NCBI GenBank assembly: GCA_026914155.1
Contig: JAPPGH010000017.1
Location: 140,674-204,673 of the forward strand
Length of the DNA: 64,000 nt
Reading direction: 5' to 3'
Source: Candidatus Palauibacter rhopaloidicola
GTDB lineage: Bacteria > Gemmatimonadota > Gemmatimonadetes > Palauibacterales > Palauibacteraceae
The notes beneath the pieces are model-generated. The model ran no database searches and was not told the origin of the DNA. It saw only the letters and a program-made list of their open reading frames with translations. The position numbers and the translations under genes are program-made. Below are positions 24,868-34,164 of the stretch, one piece after another. Positions within the stretch are counted from its first letter, which is position 1. Each line of letters begins with the position of its first letter.

Positions 24868-26265
24868 ATGAGCACGATCGCGCAGACGCAACGGACCCCG
24901 CTCCCGCGAGCGCTCGAGAACGAACTCGAACGGGCGTTCGGCGACCGCTTCACGACGGCCGAGGCGATGCGCCAGCAGCACGGCGAGGGCGAGTCGTTCC
25001 ACGCCAACGAGCCCCCCGACGCCGTCGTCTTCCCCGAGTCGACCGCCGAGGTATCCGCCGCCGTGAGCGCCTGCCACCGGCTCGGCGTCCCCATGATCGG
25101 TTTCGGGGCCGGCACGTCGCTCGAGGGGCACGTCGCCGCGAGACAGGGCGGGGTGACGATCGCGACGAGCGGCCTCGCGCGCCTCATCGAACTCAACCCC
25201 GAGGACATGGACTGCCGCGTCGAGGCGGGGATGACGCGCAAGGCGCTCGAGCAGCACCTGAAGGGGACGGGCCTCTTCTTCCCCATCGACCCCGGCGCCG
25301 ACGCTAGCCTGGGCGGGATGGCTGCCACCGGCGCCTCGGGGACGACCACGGTCCGCTACGGCACGATGCGCGAGAACGTGCTCGGCCTCACCGTCGTGCT
25401 CCCGGACGGCACGGTGATCCGCACCGGCGGGCGCGCCCGCAAATCCTCCGCCGGCTACGACCTCACGCGGCTCTTCCTCGGCTCCGAGGGCACGATCGGC
25501 ATCATCACGGAGGTCCTGCTGCGGCTGCACGGGATCCCGGAGGCGATCGCCTCGGCGGTGTGCTCCTTCCCGACGCTGTCCGACGCGGTGGATGCGGTCA
25601 TCTACACGATCCAGAGCGGGGTTCCGGTCGCGCGCGTCGAACTCCTCGACGACGTGCAGATGGACGCGGTGAACCGGTATTCCGACTTCGATTACCCGGT
25701 GCGTCCCACGCTCTTCTTCGAGTTCCACGGGACCGCCGCCGGCGTCGAGGAGCAGTCGACCGAAGTGGGGCTCATCGCGAAGGAACTCGGCGGGACGGAT
25801 TTCGAGTGGGCCACGCGGGCCGAGAACCGCTCCCGTCTGTGGGCGGCGCGGCACGAGGCCTACTACGCGTCGCTCGCCCTCCGTCCGGGAGCCCGGGGGT
25901 GGGCGACGGACGTCTGCGTCCCGATCTCGTCGCTCGCCGACTGTCTCCTCAAGACCCGCGAAGACATCGACGCGGAGGGCCTGCTGGCGCCGATCGTCGC
26001 GCACGCGGGGGACGGCAACTTCCACGTCCTCTTCATCATCGATCCGGAGGATGAGGAGGAGATGGCGCGCGCGAAGCGGGTGAACGCGCGCATGATCGAG
26101 CAGGCGATCTCGGTCGGGGGTACCTGCACCGGCGAGCACGGGGTCGGCTACGGCAAGGTCCCCTACATGCGGGCGCAGCACGGAGAGGCGGTCGACGCCA
26201 TGCGTTCGATCAAGGAGGCGCTCGACCCGAAGGGCCTCATGAACCCCGGAAAGGTGGTCGCATGA
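24868..26265 (+). CDS. FAD-linked oxidase, D-lactate / glycolate dehydrogenase type
   Basis: 465 residues. An FAD-binding PCMH domain (DAVVFPESTAEVSAAVSACH, GAGTSLEGHVAARQGGVTIA, PGADASLGGMAATGASGTTT, LFLGSEGTIGIITEV) is followed by the FAD-oxidase C-terminal domain with ARHEAYYASL, PIVAHAGDGNFHVLFIIDPE and GTCTGEHGVGYGK, the last holding conserved substrate and flavin contacts. This family includes D-lactate dehydrogenase (cytochrome) and GlcD. The length and single-gene arrangement without glcEF favour an LDHD-like D-2-hydroxyacid dehydrogenase. The ATG of the next gene overlaps its stop. Confidence 0.88.
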   Translation: MSTIAQTQRTPLPRALENELERAFGDRFTTAEAMRQQHGEGESFHANEPPDAVVFPESTAEVSAAVSACHRLGVPMIGFGAGTSLEGHVAARQGGVTIATSGLARLIELNPEDMDCRVEAGMTRKALEQHLKGTGLFFPIDPGADASLGGMAATGASGTTTVRYGTMRENVLGLTVVLPDGTVIRTGGRARKSSAGYDLTRLFLGSEGTIGIITEVLLRLHGIPEAIASAVCSFPTLSDAVDAVIYTIQSGVPVARVELLDDVQMDAVNRYSDFDYPVRPTLFFEFHGTAAGVEEQSTEVGLIAKELGGTDFEWATRAENRSRLWAARHEAYYASLALRPGARGWATDVCVPISSLADCLLKTREDIDAEGLLAPIVAHAGDGNFHVLFIIDPEDEEEMARAKRVNARMIEQAISVGGTCTGEHGVGYGKVPYMRAQHGEAVDAMRSIKEALDPKGLMNPGKVVA

Positions 26266-27794
26266 CGATCGGCAACGGTGGCGTCCGCCTGCGGGCCTCG
26301 ACGCTCGCGACCGCGTGGCTGGCGGTCCTCGCCTTCGCGGCGTGCGCTTCGCCCGAGAGTTCCCCCGGAAGCGCGGACGCGGCCTCCGGGGCGGGAGGGG
26401 TTGCGGACCTCGTCATCCTCGGCGGCCGGGTCATGGATCCGGAGACGCGACTCGACGCCGTGCGCGACGTCGCGGTCGCCGGCGGACGCGTCACGGCCAT
26501 CGCCGAAGGGGGCGTCGCGGGACGGGACACGATCGACGCCACCGGCCTCGTCGTCGCGCCCGGCTTCGTCGACCTGCACGCGCACGGACAGGACACGGTG
26601 AGCGCGAAGCTCCAGGCGCTGGACGGCGTGACGACGGCCCTCGAGATGGAACTCGGCGTGTACCCCGTGGCCGAATGGGTCGCCTCCCGCGAGGGGACGG
26701 CGCCCATCCACTTCGGGGCGACGGTGAGCCACCCGGGCGCGCGCACGAAGCTGCTCGCGGGTTTCGATGTCGGCCACTCGGTGATGACGCCGCCGGGCGA
26801 AGCCAGCCCCTTCGAGTTCGACGCGGTCTACGGAGCGATCGACGACGACCAGGTCCTCGAACTGAACGGGCTCATCGCGGCGGGCCTCGAGGAGGGCGGG
26901 CTCGGGATCGGGTTCGGCATCACGTACACGCCGGGCGCCTCGAGGACGGAGATCTACCGCGTCTTCCAGCTCGCGGCCGCGCAGGGGGCGCCGGCCTACG
27001 TCCACATCCGGGGCGAGAACTCGGGCGGCACGCTGGGGGCCTTCCAGGAGGTGATCGCGAACGCGCTCTCGACCGGGGCCTCGCTCCACATCGTCCACAT
27101 GAACTCGAGCGCCGACGAGATGGCGCGCATGACGCTGGAGATGATCCGCGGGGCGCGTGAGCGCGGGGTCGACATCACGACGGAATCCTATCCCTATACC
27201 GCCGGCTCGACGCGCATCGAATCGGCCCTGTTCGACCCGTGGGAGGGCCTCTCCGACGAGGAATACGGCCGCCTGCAGTGGTCGGGCACGCCGGAACGGC
27301 TGAACGCGGGGAGCTTCCGGCGCTACCGGGACCTGGGCGGCTGGGTCGTGATCCACGGGAGGAGCGAGGAGACGAACGAGTGGATCGTCGCGCAGCCCGA
27401 CGTGATCGTGGCGAGCGACGGGATCCCCTACCTGTACCAGGCGATCCACCCGCGCGGCGCCGGCACCTATTCGCGGGTGCTCGGCTACTACGTGCGCGAG
27501 CGCGGGGCGCTGAGCCTCATGGACGCGCTGGCGAAGATGACGATCCTGCCGGCGCAGCGGGTGGAGGGATTCGCCCCGGTCATGGCCCGGAAGGGCAGGG
27601 TCCAGGTCGGCGCCGACGCGGACATCGTCGTGTTCGATCCCGAGACGATCATCGACCGCGCCACCTACGCCGACCCGGCGGCCCCCTCAGAGGGCGTCCG
27701 CTACCTCCTGGTCGAGGGCACCGCCGTCGTCCGCGACGGCGAACTCATCCCCGGCGTCTACCCCGGCCGCCCCATCACCAGCGGCACCCGCTAG
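26262..27794 (+). CDS. Exported amidohydrolase, D-aminoacylase / dihydroorotase-like lipoprotein
   Basis: 510 residues. The N-terminus is a lipoprotein signal (WLAVLAFAAC). The amidohydrolase barrel follows: GGRVMDPETRLDAVRDVAVA, the metal-binding HxH in GFVDLHAHGQD, a conserved Glu in TTALEMELG, HIVHMNSSADE, and the catalytic Asp in VIVASDGIPY. The order resembles N-acyl-D-amino-acid deacylases. Substrate probably a D-acyl-amino acid or related cyclic amide; not provable by eye. Overlaps the FAD oxidase by 4 bp (ATGA), so the two are co-translated and may serve breakdown of the same compound. Confidence 0.83.
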   Translation: MTIGNGGVRLRASTLATAWLAVLAFAACASPESSPGSADAASGAGGVADLVILGGRVMDPETRLDAVRDVAVAGGRVTAIAEGGVAGRDTIDATGLVVAPGFVDLHAHGQDTVSAKLQALDGVTTALEMELGVYPVAEWVASREGTAPIHFGATVSHPGARTKLLAGFDVGHSVMTPPGEASPFEFDAVYGAIDDDQVLELNGLIAAGLEEGGLGIGFGITYTPGASRTEIYRVFQLAAAQGAPAYVHIRGENSGGTLGAFQEVIANALSTGASLHIVHMNSSADEMARMTLEMIRGARERGVDITTESYPYTAGSTRIESALFDPWEGLSDEEYGRLQWSGTPERLNAGSFRRYRDLGGWVVIHGRSEETNEWIVAQPDVIVASDGIPYLYQAIHPRGAGTYSRVLGYYVRERGALSLMDALAKMTILPAQRVEGFAPVMARKGRVQVGADADIVVFDPETIIDRATYADPAAPSEGVRYLLVEGTAVVRDGELIPGVYPGRPITSGTR

Positions 27795-27800
27795 CCCCTG

Positions 27801-28268
27801 CTAGAGTTGGGCGAGGGATCTCAGTTCGTTGACGAGGGCGGTCCGGGTCTTCGCGTTGCGGCACAGGACGAGGATCGTGTCATCTCCCGCCACGGTCGCC
27901 AGGACGCCATCGAGATCCGCTTCGTCGAGGGCGATCGCGACGGCGTTGGCGCAGCCGCTCAGGGTGCGAATCGCGAATAGCGCGTTGCCGGGGCCGATGT
28001 CCAGCGCCAGTTCGCTCAGCGTCGCCGCCAGCATGCGCTGGGGGCATGGCGGCGTCGTGTCCCGCCCCGGGCGGTGATACCGGGGTCCGCCGGCGTCGGA
28101 GCGCTTCACGATACCGAGGCGCTGGAAGTCCCGTGACAGCGTCGTCTGCGTGGTTGAAATCCCCTCGCGCGCAAGCGCCGCCACGAGTTCGATCTGGCTC
28201 CGGATCGGCCGGGTGTCGATGATATGAAGGATCGCCCGCTCGCGGGTCCTGCGGCGGTCGGGCGTCAT
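27801..28268 (-). CDS. argR: Arginine repressor
   Basis: 155 residues. N-terminal winged helix with the ArgR pattern IRSQIELVAALAREGISTTQ, TTLSRDFQRLGIVKR. The C-terminal hexamerisation and arginine-binding domain has GNALFAIRTLSGCANAVAIA and the GDDTILVLCR motif with the paired aspartates that contact arginine. It overlaps argH by 4 bp (ATGA) and is the last gene of argG-argH-argR, so it is made together with the genes it should repress. ARG-box-like sites overlap the argG promoter. Confidence 0.93.
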   Translation of the reverse strand: MTPDRRRTRERAILHIIDTRPIRSQIELVAALAREGISTTQTTLSRDFQRLGIVKRSDAGGPRYHRPGRDTTPPCPQRMLAATLSELALDIGPGNALFAIRTLSGCANAVAIALDEADLDGVLATVAGDDTILVLCRNAKTRTALVNELRSLAQL

Positions 28269-29746
28269 GCGAGCACCGCGTCCAGCAGCCGTTCCTCGAG
28301 ATGGGCGCGCCGGATCGGCGGATCGGTACGCCCGTCGAGCCAGGCTTCGAGCGCCGCCACCTCGCGGTCGACCTCCTGCAACTGCTCCAGCACGCGCCCC
28401 GGTGCCGGCCCGCCGGGCGAATCGTGCGCGGCGACGGCGGCGTCCGGGCGCAGAGCGTCGTGCACGTCGTCACCCGCGGACGGACAGCACGCCCTCAGCG
28501 TCTCGAGGTCCAGATCCCACAGCTCCACGCCGCGTTCTTCAGCCATCCGTACCGCCTCTCCCGACTGATGGTGCGCCCTCCGAAACGGGACGCCGCGGCG
28601 GACGAGATGGTCGGCGAGCTCGGTGGCGGTCAGCATCCCGCCCTCGAGCGCGGCCTCCATCGCGTCCGTCCGGTAGTTAACACCCCGCGCGACCGCAATC
28701 GCTGCCGCGAGGGACCAATCCGCCGTGTCGAGCGTGTCGAACAGGCGTTCCTTGTCTTCCTGAAAGTCGCTGTTGAAGGTGAGGGGAAGCCCCTTCACCA
28801 GCGCCAGCAGCGCCGTGACGTTCCCGATCGCCCGGGCCGACTTTCCGCGCAGGATCTCGGCCGCCTCGGGGTTCTTCTTCTGCGGCATGATGCTGCTGCC
28901 CTGCGCCACGGAGTCGTCGAGTTCGATGAACCCGAACTCCCGCGTGGACCAGAGCACGATCTCGTCCGCCCAGCGCGACAGGTGCACCGAGAGCATGGCG
29001 CACGCGTACGCCGCGTCGAGCACGTAGTCGCGGTCGCCGACGATGTGCATGCTGTTGGCGAAGGTGCGGTCGAGCCCGAGCAGGGCGGCGCTGCGGGCCG
29101 GATCGATCGGGAACGAGGTGCCGGCGAGCGCCCCGGCGCCGAGCGGCGACACGCCCGCCAGCCGGTGCGCCGCCCGGAGCCGCTGCACGTCCGCGGCGAG
29201 CGCCGCCACGTGGGCGAGCAGATGGTGCGCGAGGCTCACCGGCTGCCCCCGCTGCAGGTGCGTATAGCCGGGCAGGAAGGTCTCGCGGTGCGAGGCCGCC
29301 TGGCCGGTCAGCACGCGCTGCAGCCCGGCGACGCCGGAGAGGATGTCCTCCAGGCGCTCGCGCACGTACAGCCGCAGCGCGACCGCCGTCTGGTCGTTCC
29401 GGCTCCGCGCCGTGTGGAGCCGCTGGCCGGCGTCCCCCACGCGCTCGACGAGCGTGCGTTCGATCCACGTGTGCACGTCCTCGTCCGGACCTTCGACCAC
29501 GAGTTCGCTGGTCTCCACCTCCCGCAGGATCTCCGACAGGCCGGACAGGATCAGGTCGCTGTCGCTCCGGGAGAGGATCTCCGTCTCGCGCAGCATGCGG
29601 GCGTGCGCGAGGCTCGCGAGGAGGTCGTGCCGGGCCAGTCGGCGGTCGAACGGCAGCGAGTTCGTGAACTCCTGGATCGCCGGATGCGCGGGCGCCGCGA
29701 AGCGCCCGCCCCACAGCGCGTTGTCCGGCCGCGCATTGTCCGGCAT
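28265..29746 (-). CDS. argH: Argininosuccinate lyase
   Basis: 493 residues. Splits argininosuccinate to arginine and fumarate, the last step of arginine synthesis. Family marks: LWGGRFAAPAHPAIQEFTNS at the start, HTARSRNDQTAVALRLYVRE, YTHLQRGQPVSLAHHLLAH with the catalytic His, and the signature GSSIMPQKKNPEAAE with the catalytic Ser loop. Length is slightly above the common 460. Starts 28 bp after argG on the same strand. Confidence 0.95.
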   Translation of the reverse strand: MPDNARPDNALWGGRFAAPAHPAIQEFTNSLPFDRRLARHDLLASLAHARMLRETEILSRSDSDLILSGLSEILREVETSELVVEGPDEDVHTWIERTLVERVGDAGQRLHTARSRNDQTAVALRLYVRERLEDILSGVAGLQRVLTGQAASHRETFLPGYTHLQRGQPVSLAHHLLAHVAALAADVQRLRAAHRLAGVSPLGAGALAGTSFPIDPARSAALLGLDRTFANSMHIVGDRDYVLDAAYACAMLSVHLSRWADEIVLWSTREFGFIELDDSVAQGSSIMPQKKNPEAAEILRGKSARAIGNVTALLALVKGLPLTFNSDFQEDKERLFDTLDTADWSLAAAIAVARGVNYRTDAMEAALEGGMLTATELADHLVRRGVPFRRAHHQSGEAVRMAEERGVELWDLDLETLRACCPSAGDDVHDALRPDAAVAAHDSPGGPAPGRVLEQLQEVDREVAALEAWLDGRTDPPIRRAHLEERLLDAVLA

Positions 29747-29774
29747 CAGAACGCCTCATCCAGCATGGGACGGC

Positions 29775-31118
29775 TCAGCCCGAGCTGGACGCCACCGCAC
29801 GCCCGGGCCGCTGCATCGGCTTCGACGAGCTTCGGACGGTCTCGACGGAGGCGGTCGCGGCCCAGTCCCGGCCGTCGCCGGAGTCCCCGCCGTCGCCGGC
29901 CGCTCGCGCCCGCACCCGCGCGGCGAGACTCGAGGGGAGGCCCCACAGGCGGACGAACCCGCTCGCGTCGGCCTGGTCGTAGACCGAGTCCTCCTCGAAC
30001 GTGGCGAGATCTTCCCGGTACAGCGAGAAGCGGGACGTGCGCGCCACGGGCATCGCCGAACCCTTGAACAGCCGCACGGTGACGTCTCCCGTCGACATGG
30101 CGTGCGCCTCGTCGAGGAACGCGTCGAAGGCGGCCCGCAGCGGCGAGAACCAGAGCCCCTGGTAGACGAGTTCGCCGTACCGGTCGGCGATGCCGCGCTT
30201 GAAGCCTGCCGTGTCGCGGTCGAGCGTGAGCGCCTCCAGGTCCGCGAGCGCGGCGAGCAGGACGGTCCCGGCCGGCGTCTCGTAGACCCCGCGGCTCTTC
30301 ATGCCGACGAGCCGGTTCTCCACGAGGTCGACCCGCCCCACGCCGTGGGCCCCGGCCGCCTCGTTCAGCCGCTGCACGAGCGCCACCGGATCCAGCGCTT
30401 CGCCGTCGAGCGCCACCGGCAGGCCGCGCTCGAACGAGATCGTGACGTCCTCCGGCGTGTCCGGCGCCTCGGCCGGGTCCACCGTCAGCTCGCGCAACTC
30501 GTCCGGCGTGGCGGCGGTCGGGTCCTCGAGGATGCCGCCCTCGAACGAGGTGTGCCACAGGTTACGGTCGATGCTGTAGAGTTTCCGGGGGCTCCCCGGC
30601 ACTGGGATGTCGCGCTCCGCGGCATACGCGAAGGCGTCCTCGCGCGACGTGATCTCCCACTCGCGCCAGGGGGCGATGACGGTCAGGTCCGGGGCGAGCG
30701 CCTGGTAGGCGAGTTCGAAGCGCACCTGGTCGTTGCCCTTCCCGGTGCAGCCGTGCGCGACGGCGTCGCAGTCGAACTCGCGCGCGACCTCGACCTGGGC
30801 GGCCGCGATCACGGGCCGGGCGAGCGACGTCCCGAGCAGGTAGCGGCCCTCGTACACGGCCCCCGCCCGGAGCGCCGGGAACGCGCACTCGGTGAGGAAC
30901 CGCTCGCGGAGGTCGACGACGCGGCAGGCGACGGCCCCCGTCGCCAGCGCCTTCTCCCGGATCGCGTCGAAGTCTTCCCGCTGTCCGACGTCCACCACGG
31001 CCGCGACCACTTCGCAGTCGTAGTTCTCCTTCAACCAGGTGACCATCACCGATGTGTCGAGGCCGCCGGAGTACGCCAGGGCGACCCGCTTCACGTTCTT
31101 CTTCGTGCGCGTATTCAT
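29775..31118 (-). CDS. argG: Argininosuccinate synthase
   Basis: 447 residues. Joins citrulline and aspartate with ATP. The start ATG 31118 is placed where the family N-terminus begins: VKRVALAYSGGLDTSVMVTW, the PP-loop ATP site. Further marks are HGCTGKGNDQVRFELAYQAL, YSIDRNLWHTSFEGG and MKSRGVYETPAGT. The last 45 residues are rich in Asp, Gly and Ser and extend past the usual end. AGGA lies about 8 nt upstream of the start. First gene of the argGHR operon, with a clear promoter and operator region in front. Confidence 0.95.
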   Translation of the reverse strand: MNTRTKKNVKRVALAYSGGLDTSVMVTWLKENYDCEVVAAVVDVGQREDFDAIREKALATGAVACRVVDLRERFLTECAFPALRAGAVYEGRYLLGTSLARPVIAAAQVEVAREFDCDAVAHGCTGKGNDQVRFELAYQALAPDLTVIAPWREWEITSREDAFAYAAERDIPVPGSPRKLYSIDRNLWHTSFEGGILEDPTAATPDELRELTVDPAEAPDTPEDVTISFERGLPVALDGEALDPVALVQRLNEAAGAHGVGRVDLVENRLVGMKSRGVYETPAGTVLLAALADLEALTLDRDTAGFKRGIADRYGELVYQGLWFSPLRAAFDAFLDEAHAMSTGDVTVRLFKGSAMPVARTSRFSLYREDLATFEEDSVYDQADASGFVRLWGLPSSLAARVRARAAGDGGDSGDGRDWAATASVETVRSSSKPMQRPGRAVASSSG

Positions 31119-31161
31119 GCGTCGATCCTGAAATGGCAGGTGGAGGCAATCGTTCAAGAGG

Positions 31162-31196
31162 TGGGAAGATATACAAGATGGTGAATAAATATGCAA
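31162..31196 (-). promoter_or_regulatory. argG promoter overlapped by two ARG-box-like operators
   Basis: On the minus strand TTGCAT (31196-31191), 17 bp, TATATC (31173-31168) forms a good sigma-70 promoter. Overlapping it is TGAATAAATATGCA (31182-31195), one mismatch per half from the ARG-box pattern TGAAT-N4-ATTCA. A weaker site, TGGGAAGATATACA (31162-31175), has its centre 20 bp away. Paired boxes two helical turns apart are the usual ArgR arrangement. Confidence 0.7.
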
Positions 31197-31237
31197 CAGG
31201 GAGGCGCGGAACGTTAGCAGAGGGTCAGCAGAACGGG

Positions 31238-31792
31238 TCAGTGCGGGCGATACGCCTCCACCCGGTCCGGATCCGTCTCCAGGCGCGGCCCGCCGATGAG
31301 GTCGACGCAGTCGGGCACCGCCGCGAAGACCGCGTCCAGACATTCGGCCACGGCCTTGGGCGACCCCGGGAGGGTGATGATCAGCGCCGAACCGCGCACC
31401 CCCGCCGTCTGGCGCGAGAGGATCGCGGTCGGCACGTGGGGCCGGGAGACGGCGCGCATGGCTTCGCCGAACCCGGCGAGTTCCTTCTCCAGCACCGCGG
31501 CGGTGGCCTCCGGCGTGACGTCGCGCGGGGCGGGACCCGTGCCCCCGGTGGCGATGACGAGGCAACATCCGACCGTGTCGACCAGTTCGACCAGCGTCGC
31601 CTGGATCAGCTCCTCCTCGTCCGGAATGACGCGCGCGTCCGCTTCCCAGGGCGACGTGAGGACTTCAGTGAGATATGCCTTGACCGCCGGACCGCCCCGG
31701 TCTTCGTATTCTCCCCGGGCGGCGCGGTCCGAAACCGAGACGATGCCGATCCGCGCGACGACGGCGCTTGGCCCTGTCGATGAATTGTCCAT
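31238..31792 (-). CDS. mogA: Molybdopterin adenylyltransferase
   Basis: 184 residues of the MoaB/MogA fold: IGIVSVSDRAARGEYEDRGG, VIPDEEELIQATLVELVDT, the ATP-binding GGTGPAPRDVTPEAT, and LITLPGSPKAVAECLDAVF. It adenylylates molybdopterin before molybdenum insertion. MogA and MoaB are hard to separate by eye; the EDRGGPAVKAYL start favours MogA. No other molybdenum-cofactor gene is close. Divergent from folE2, with 94 bp between them. Confidence 0.87.
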   Translation of the reverse strand: MDNSSTGPSAVVARIGIVSVSDRAARGEYEDRGGPAVKAYLTEVLTSPWEADARVIPDEEELIQATLVELVDTVGCCLVIATGGTGPAPRDVTPEATAAVLEKELAGFGEAMRAVSRPHVPTAILSRQTAGVRGSALIITLPGSPKAVAECLDAVFAAVPDCVDLIGGPRLETDPDRVEAYRPH

Positions 31793-31886
31793 GGCCCGAA
31801 TATGGGCCGCCGCACCCGTTTTTCACTAGGTTGGGCGGCTCACGGAACCGATTGGACGCCAAGACCCCGGTAAGGTTGACGAACAT

Positions 31887-32693
31887 ATGACGAAGATGCT
31901 CGACGTGGCCCCGCTGGCCGACGTGCAGGCTCATCCCGACACGCGCAGGGTGCCGATCAGTCGGGTGGGCGTACAGAACGTCCGCTTTCCCATCTCGGTG
32001 CGGGACCGCCGGAAGACGGCCCAGCACACGATCGCCAACATCGACATGTCCGTAGACCTTCCCCACGACTTCAAGGGAACCCACATGAGCCGCTTCATGG
32101 AGATCCTCAATTCGTACGATGATGAGATCTCGGTGGAAGCGCTGCCCGCCATCCTGCGCACGATGCGTGAGCGTCTCCATGCCGAGACCGCCCACCTCGG
32201 CATCTCCTTCCCATACTTCGTGGAGAAGGAGGCGCCCGTGACCGGCGCGGTGGGCCTGCTGTCGTACGACTGCGCCTTCGACGCCTCCAGCGGAGCGGAG
32301 GACGACTTCATCCTCACGGTCAAGATTCCCGTGACCACGCTGTGTCCCTGTTCCCGGGAGATCAGCGCGCGCGGGGCGCACAACCAGCGCAGCATCGTCA
32401 CCGTCAAGACGCGCTTCACGGGGCGGCTCTGGATCGAAGACATCGTGGCGCTGGTGGACGCATCGGCCTCGTGCGAGCTCTATCCGGTGCTGAAGCGGGC
32501 CGACGAGAAGTGGGTCACGGAGCACGCGTACGACAATCCGCGCTTCGTCGAGGACCTGGTCCGGGAGGTCACGCTCCGTCTCCGCGAGCTGCGCCAGGTG
32601 ACATGGTTCAGCATCCACGTGGTCAACTTCGAGTCGATCCACGAGCACGACGCGTACGCGCAGGTGGAGGAGCCCGCCCGAGACGCGAACTGA
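31887..32693 (+). CDS. folE2: GTP cyclohydrolase I type IB (FolE2)
   Basis: 268 residues, the normal size for the COG1469 family. It converts GTP to dihydroneopterin triphosphate for folate and related pathways. Marks: DTRRVPISRVGVQNVRFPIS, FKGTHMSRFMEILNSY, the metal-cysteine region VTTLCPCSREISARGAHNQR, and the end of the T-fold. Unlike FolE this enzyme does not need zinc, and in several bacteria it is induced when zinc is scarce. Here it sits next to an ABC transporter with a His-rich loop and a DUF3299 gene, which fits a metal theme. The gene ends 4 bp before the convergent permease gene. Confidence 0.93.
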   Translation: MTKMLDVAPLADVQAHPDTRRVPISRVGVQNVRFPISVRDRRKTAQHTIANIDMSVDLPHDFKGTHMSRFMEILNSYDDEISVEALPAILRTMRERLHAETAHLGISFPYFVEKEAPVTGAVGLLSYDCAFDASSGAEDDFILTVKIPVTTLCPCSREISARGAHNQRSIVTVKTRFTGRLWIEDIVALVDASASCELYPVLKRADEKWVTEHAYDNPRFVEDLVREVTLRLRELRQVTWFSIHVVNFESIHEHDAYAQVEEPARDAN

Positions 32694-32697
32694 GCTT

Positions 32698-34164
32698 CTA
32701 GACCCGCACGGCCAGCCCGTCGTGGAGGGCGGTGCGGTAGGCCTTGAACGCCGGCACGAAGCCCATCAGGAATCCGGCCGTCACCACGGCGCCGAGAAGG
32801 AGCAACTCGATGGGGCCGGGCGGCCGGATCGGGATGAAGAGCCCCACCTGCGCCTCGACAATCGACTGCCCGGCCGCGAGCAGCCCGTACACGAGTGCGA
32901 GTCCCGCGAGCGCCCCCGCCGCTGACAGGCACACGGACTCGAGCACTAACAGGGCGAGGATCCGGTTCGGTCCGGCTCCGACGGCGCGCAGGATTGCCAT
33001 CTCCCGCCGACGCTCGTTGAGCGACGTGTAGAGCGAGACCAGCATCCCCAGCAGTCCCACCAGGACGACGAAGATGGCCACCAGGCGGAGGCCGGTCTCG
33101 GCGTAGCCCAGGCCCTGCCACATCTCGTTCAGCGCGACTCCGGGGAGCACGGCCATCATCGGCTCGTCCTCGAAGTCGTTGATGTCACGCTGCAACTGGA
33201 GCACGTCCCGGCGGTCGGTCGTGCCCACGAAGAACGAGGTCACCTGCGAGATTTCGACATCCTCGATCGAGATGTCCTCCGCATGGACGTGCCCGTCGTC
33301 CGCGGGGGCCGCCTCGGCCTCGTCGTCATGGGCGTGCTCATCTTCGTCGTGGGCGTGGCCGTCGTCTTCGTCGTGGGCGTGGTCGTCTTCGTCGTGGGCT
33401 GCCTCGGCCTCGTCGTCGTGGGCGTGGCCGTCGTCCGCGGGGGCCGCTTCGGCCTCGTCGTCATGGGCGTGGCCGTCGTCGGCGGGGGCCGCTTCGGCCT
33501 CGTCGTCCGGCGCCGGCGGGGCGCCGTCCTCCCAGTGGATCGCCTCCATGCCCTCGAGGGTCACGTAGATGGCGCGGTCGACGGGCGTGAACGTCTTGTC
33601 GAGGATGCCTACCACCGTGAAGGGCATGTGGTCGTGGGTGATGAAGCCCAGTTCGCCGAGCCCGTGCGTCACCGAAACCTCGTCGCCGAGCGCGTAGTTC
33701 AACTCGGCAGCCACGTCCGCGCCCAGCGTCACGTCGAACAGGTCCGCGTTCGGCCGGCCCTCCGCCAGCGCGATTTCCTGACCTCCGCGGTAGCGGTAGT
33801 GCCGATAGAAGTCCTCGTTCGTGCCGACGACCCGGAATCCCCGGTGGCTGTCCCCCAGGCTGTAGGGGATGGTCCACTCGACCGCGGGGTGCTCCGCCCA
33901 CTCCCTGTAGGCCTCCCACGAGACGTTCTCCGTCGGCGCTCCCATGCCGAAGACCGAATACAGCAGCAACTGGATCGTGCCGCCCTTGGTGCCCACGATC
34001 AGGTCGGTCTGGCTGATCGTGTTCGAGAAGCTCTCCCGCATGCCCACGCGCACGTTCTCGACGCCGATCAGGAGGGCGAAGCTGAGGGCGATGGATCCCA
34101 CGGTGAGCGAGGTGCTGAAGGCGCGGTTGCGGAGCGACTTGAGGGCGAGGTCCAGGACCAGCAT
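32698..34164 (-). CDS. ABC transporter permease (MacB/FtsX type) with a His/Asp-rich insertion
   Basis: 488 residues. A membrane helix near the N-terminus (TVGSIALSFALLIGVENV), a large extracytoplasmic domain, and three C-terminal helices (LRLVAIFVVLVGLLGMLVSL, ILALLVLESVCLSAAGALAG, LLLLGAVVTAGFLMGFVPAF) define an FtsX-like permease. Residues about 220-294 form a low-complexity insertion with 13 histidines in GHAH/DHAH/EHAH units alternating with Asp/Glu/Ala, a likely metal-binding segment outside the membrane. The start codon overlaps the stop of the ATPase gene (TGATG). The substrate is unknown; zinc or another transition metal is suggested by the insertion and neighbours. Confidence 0.87.
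   Translation of the reverse strand: MLVLDLALKSLRNRAFSTSLTVGSIALSFALLIGVENVRVGMRESFSNTISQTDLIVGTKGGTIQLLLYSVFGMGAPTENVSWEAYREWAEHPAVEWTIPYSLGDSHRGFRVVGTNEDFYRHYRYRGGQEIALAEGRPNADLFDVTLGADVAAELNYALGDEVSVTHGLGELGFITHDHMPFTVVGILDKTFTPVDRAIYVTLEGMEAIHWEDGAPPAPDDEAEAAPADDGHAHDDEAEAAPADDGHAHDDEAEAAHDEDDHAHDEDDGHAHDEDEHAHDDEAEAAPADDGHVHAEDISIEDVEISQVTSFFVGTTDRRDVLQLQRDINDFEDEPMMAVLPGVALNEMWQGLGYAETGLRLVAIFVVLVGLLGMLVSLYTSLNERRREMAILRAVGAGPNRILALLVLESVCLSAAGALAGLALVYGLLAAGQSIVEAQVGLFIPIRPPGPIELLLLGAVVTAGFLMGFVPAFKAYRTALHDGLAVRV
33283..33507 (-). repeat. Repetitive coding DNA for the His/Asp-rich loop
   Basis: Tandem imperfect repeats inside the permease gene. The longer unit encodes DDEAEAAPADDGHAH (45 bp, two adjacent full copies and a third diverged one), with shorter HDEDDHAH-type units between. 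Such repeats can change copy number by slippage, so loop length may vary between strains. Confidence 0.75.
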
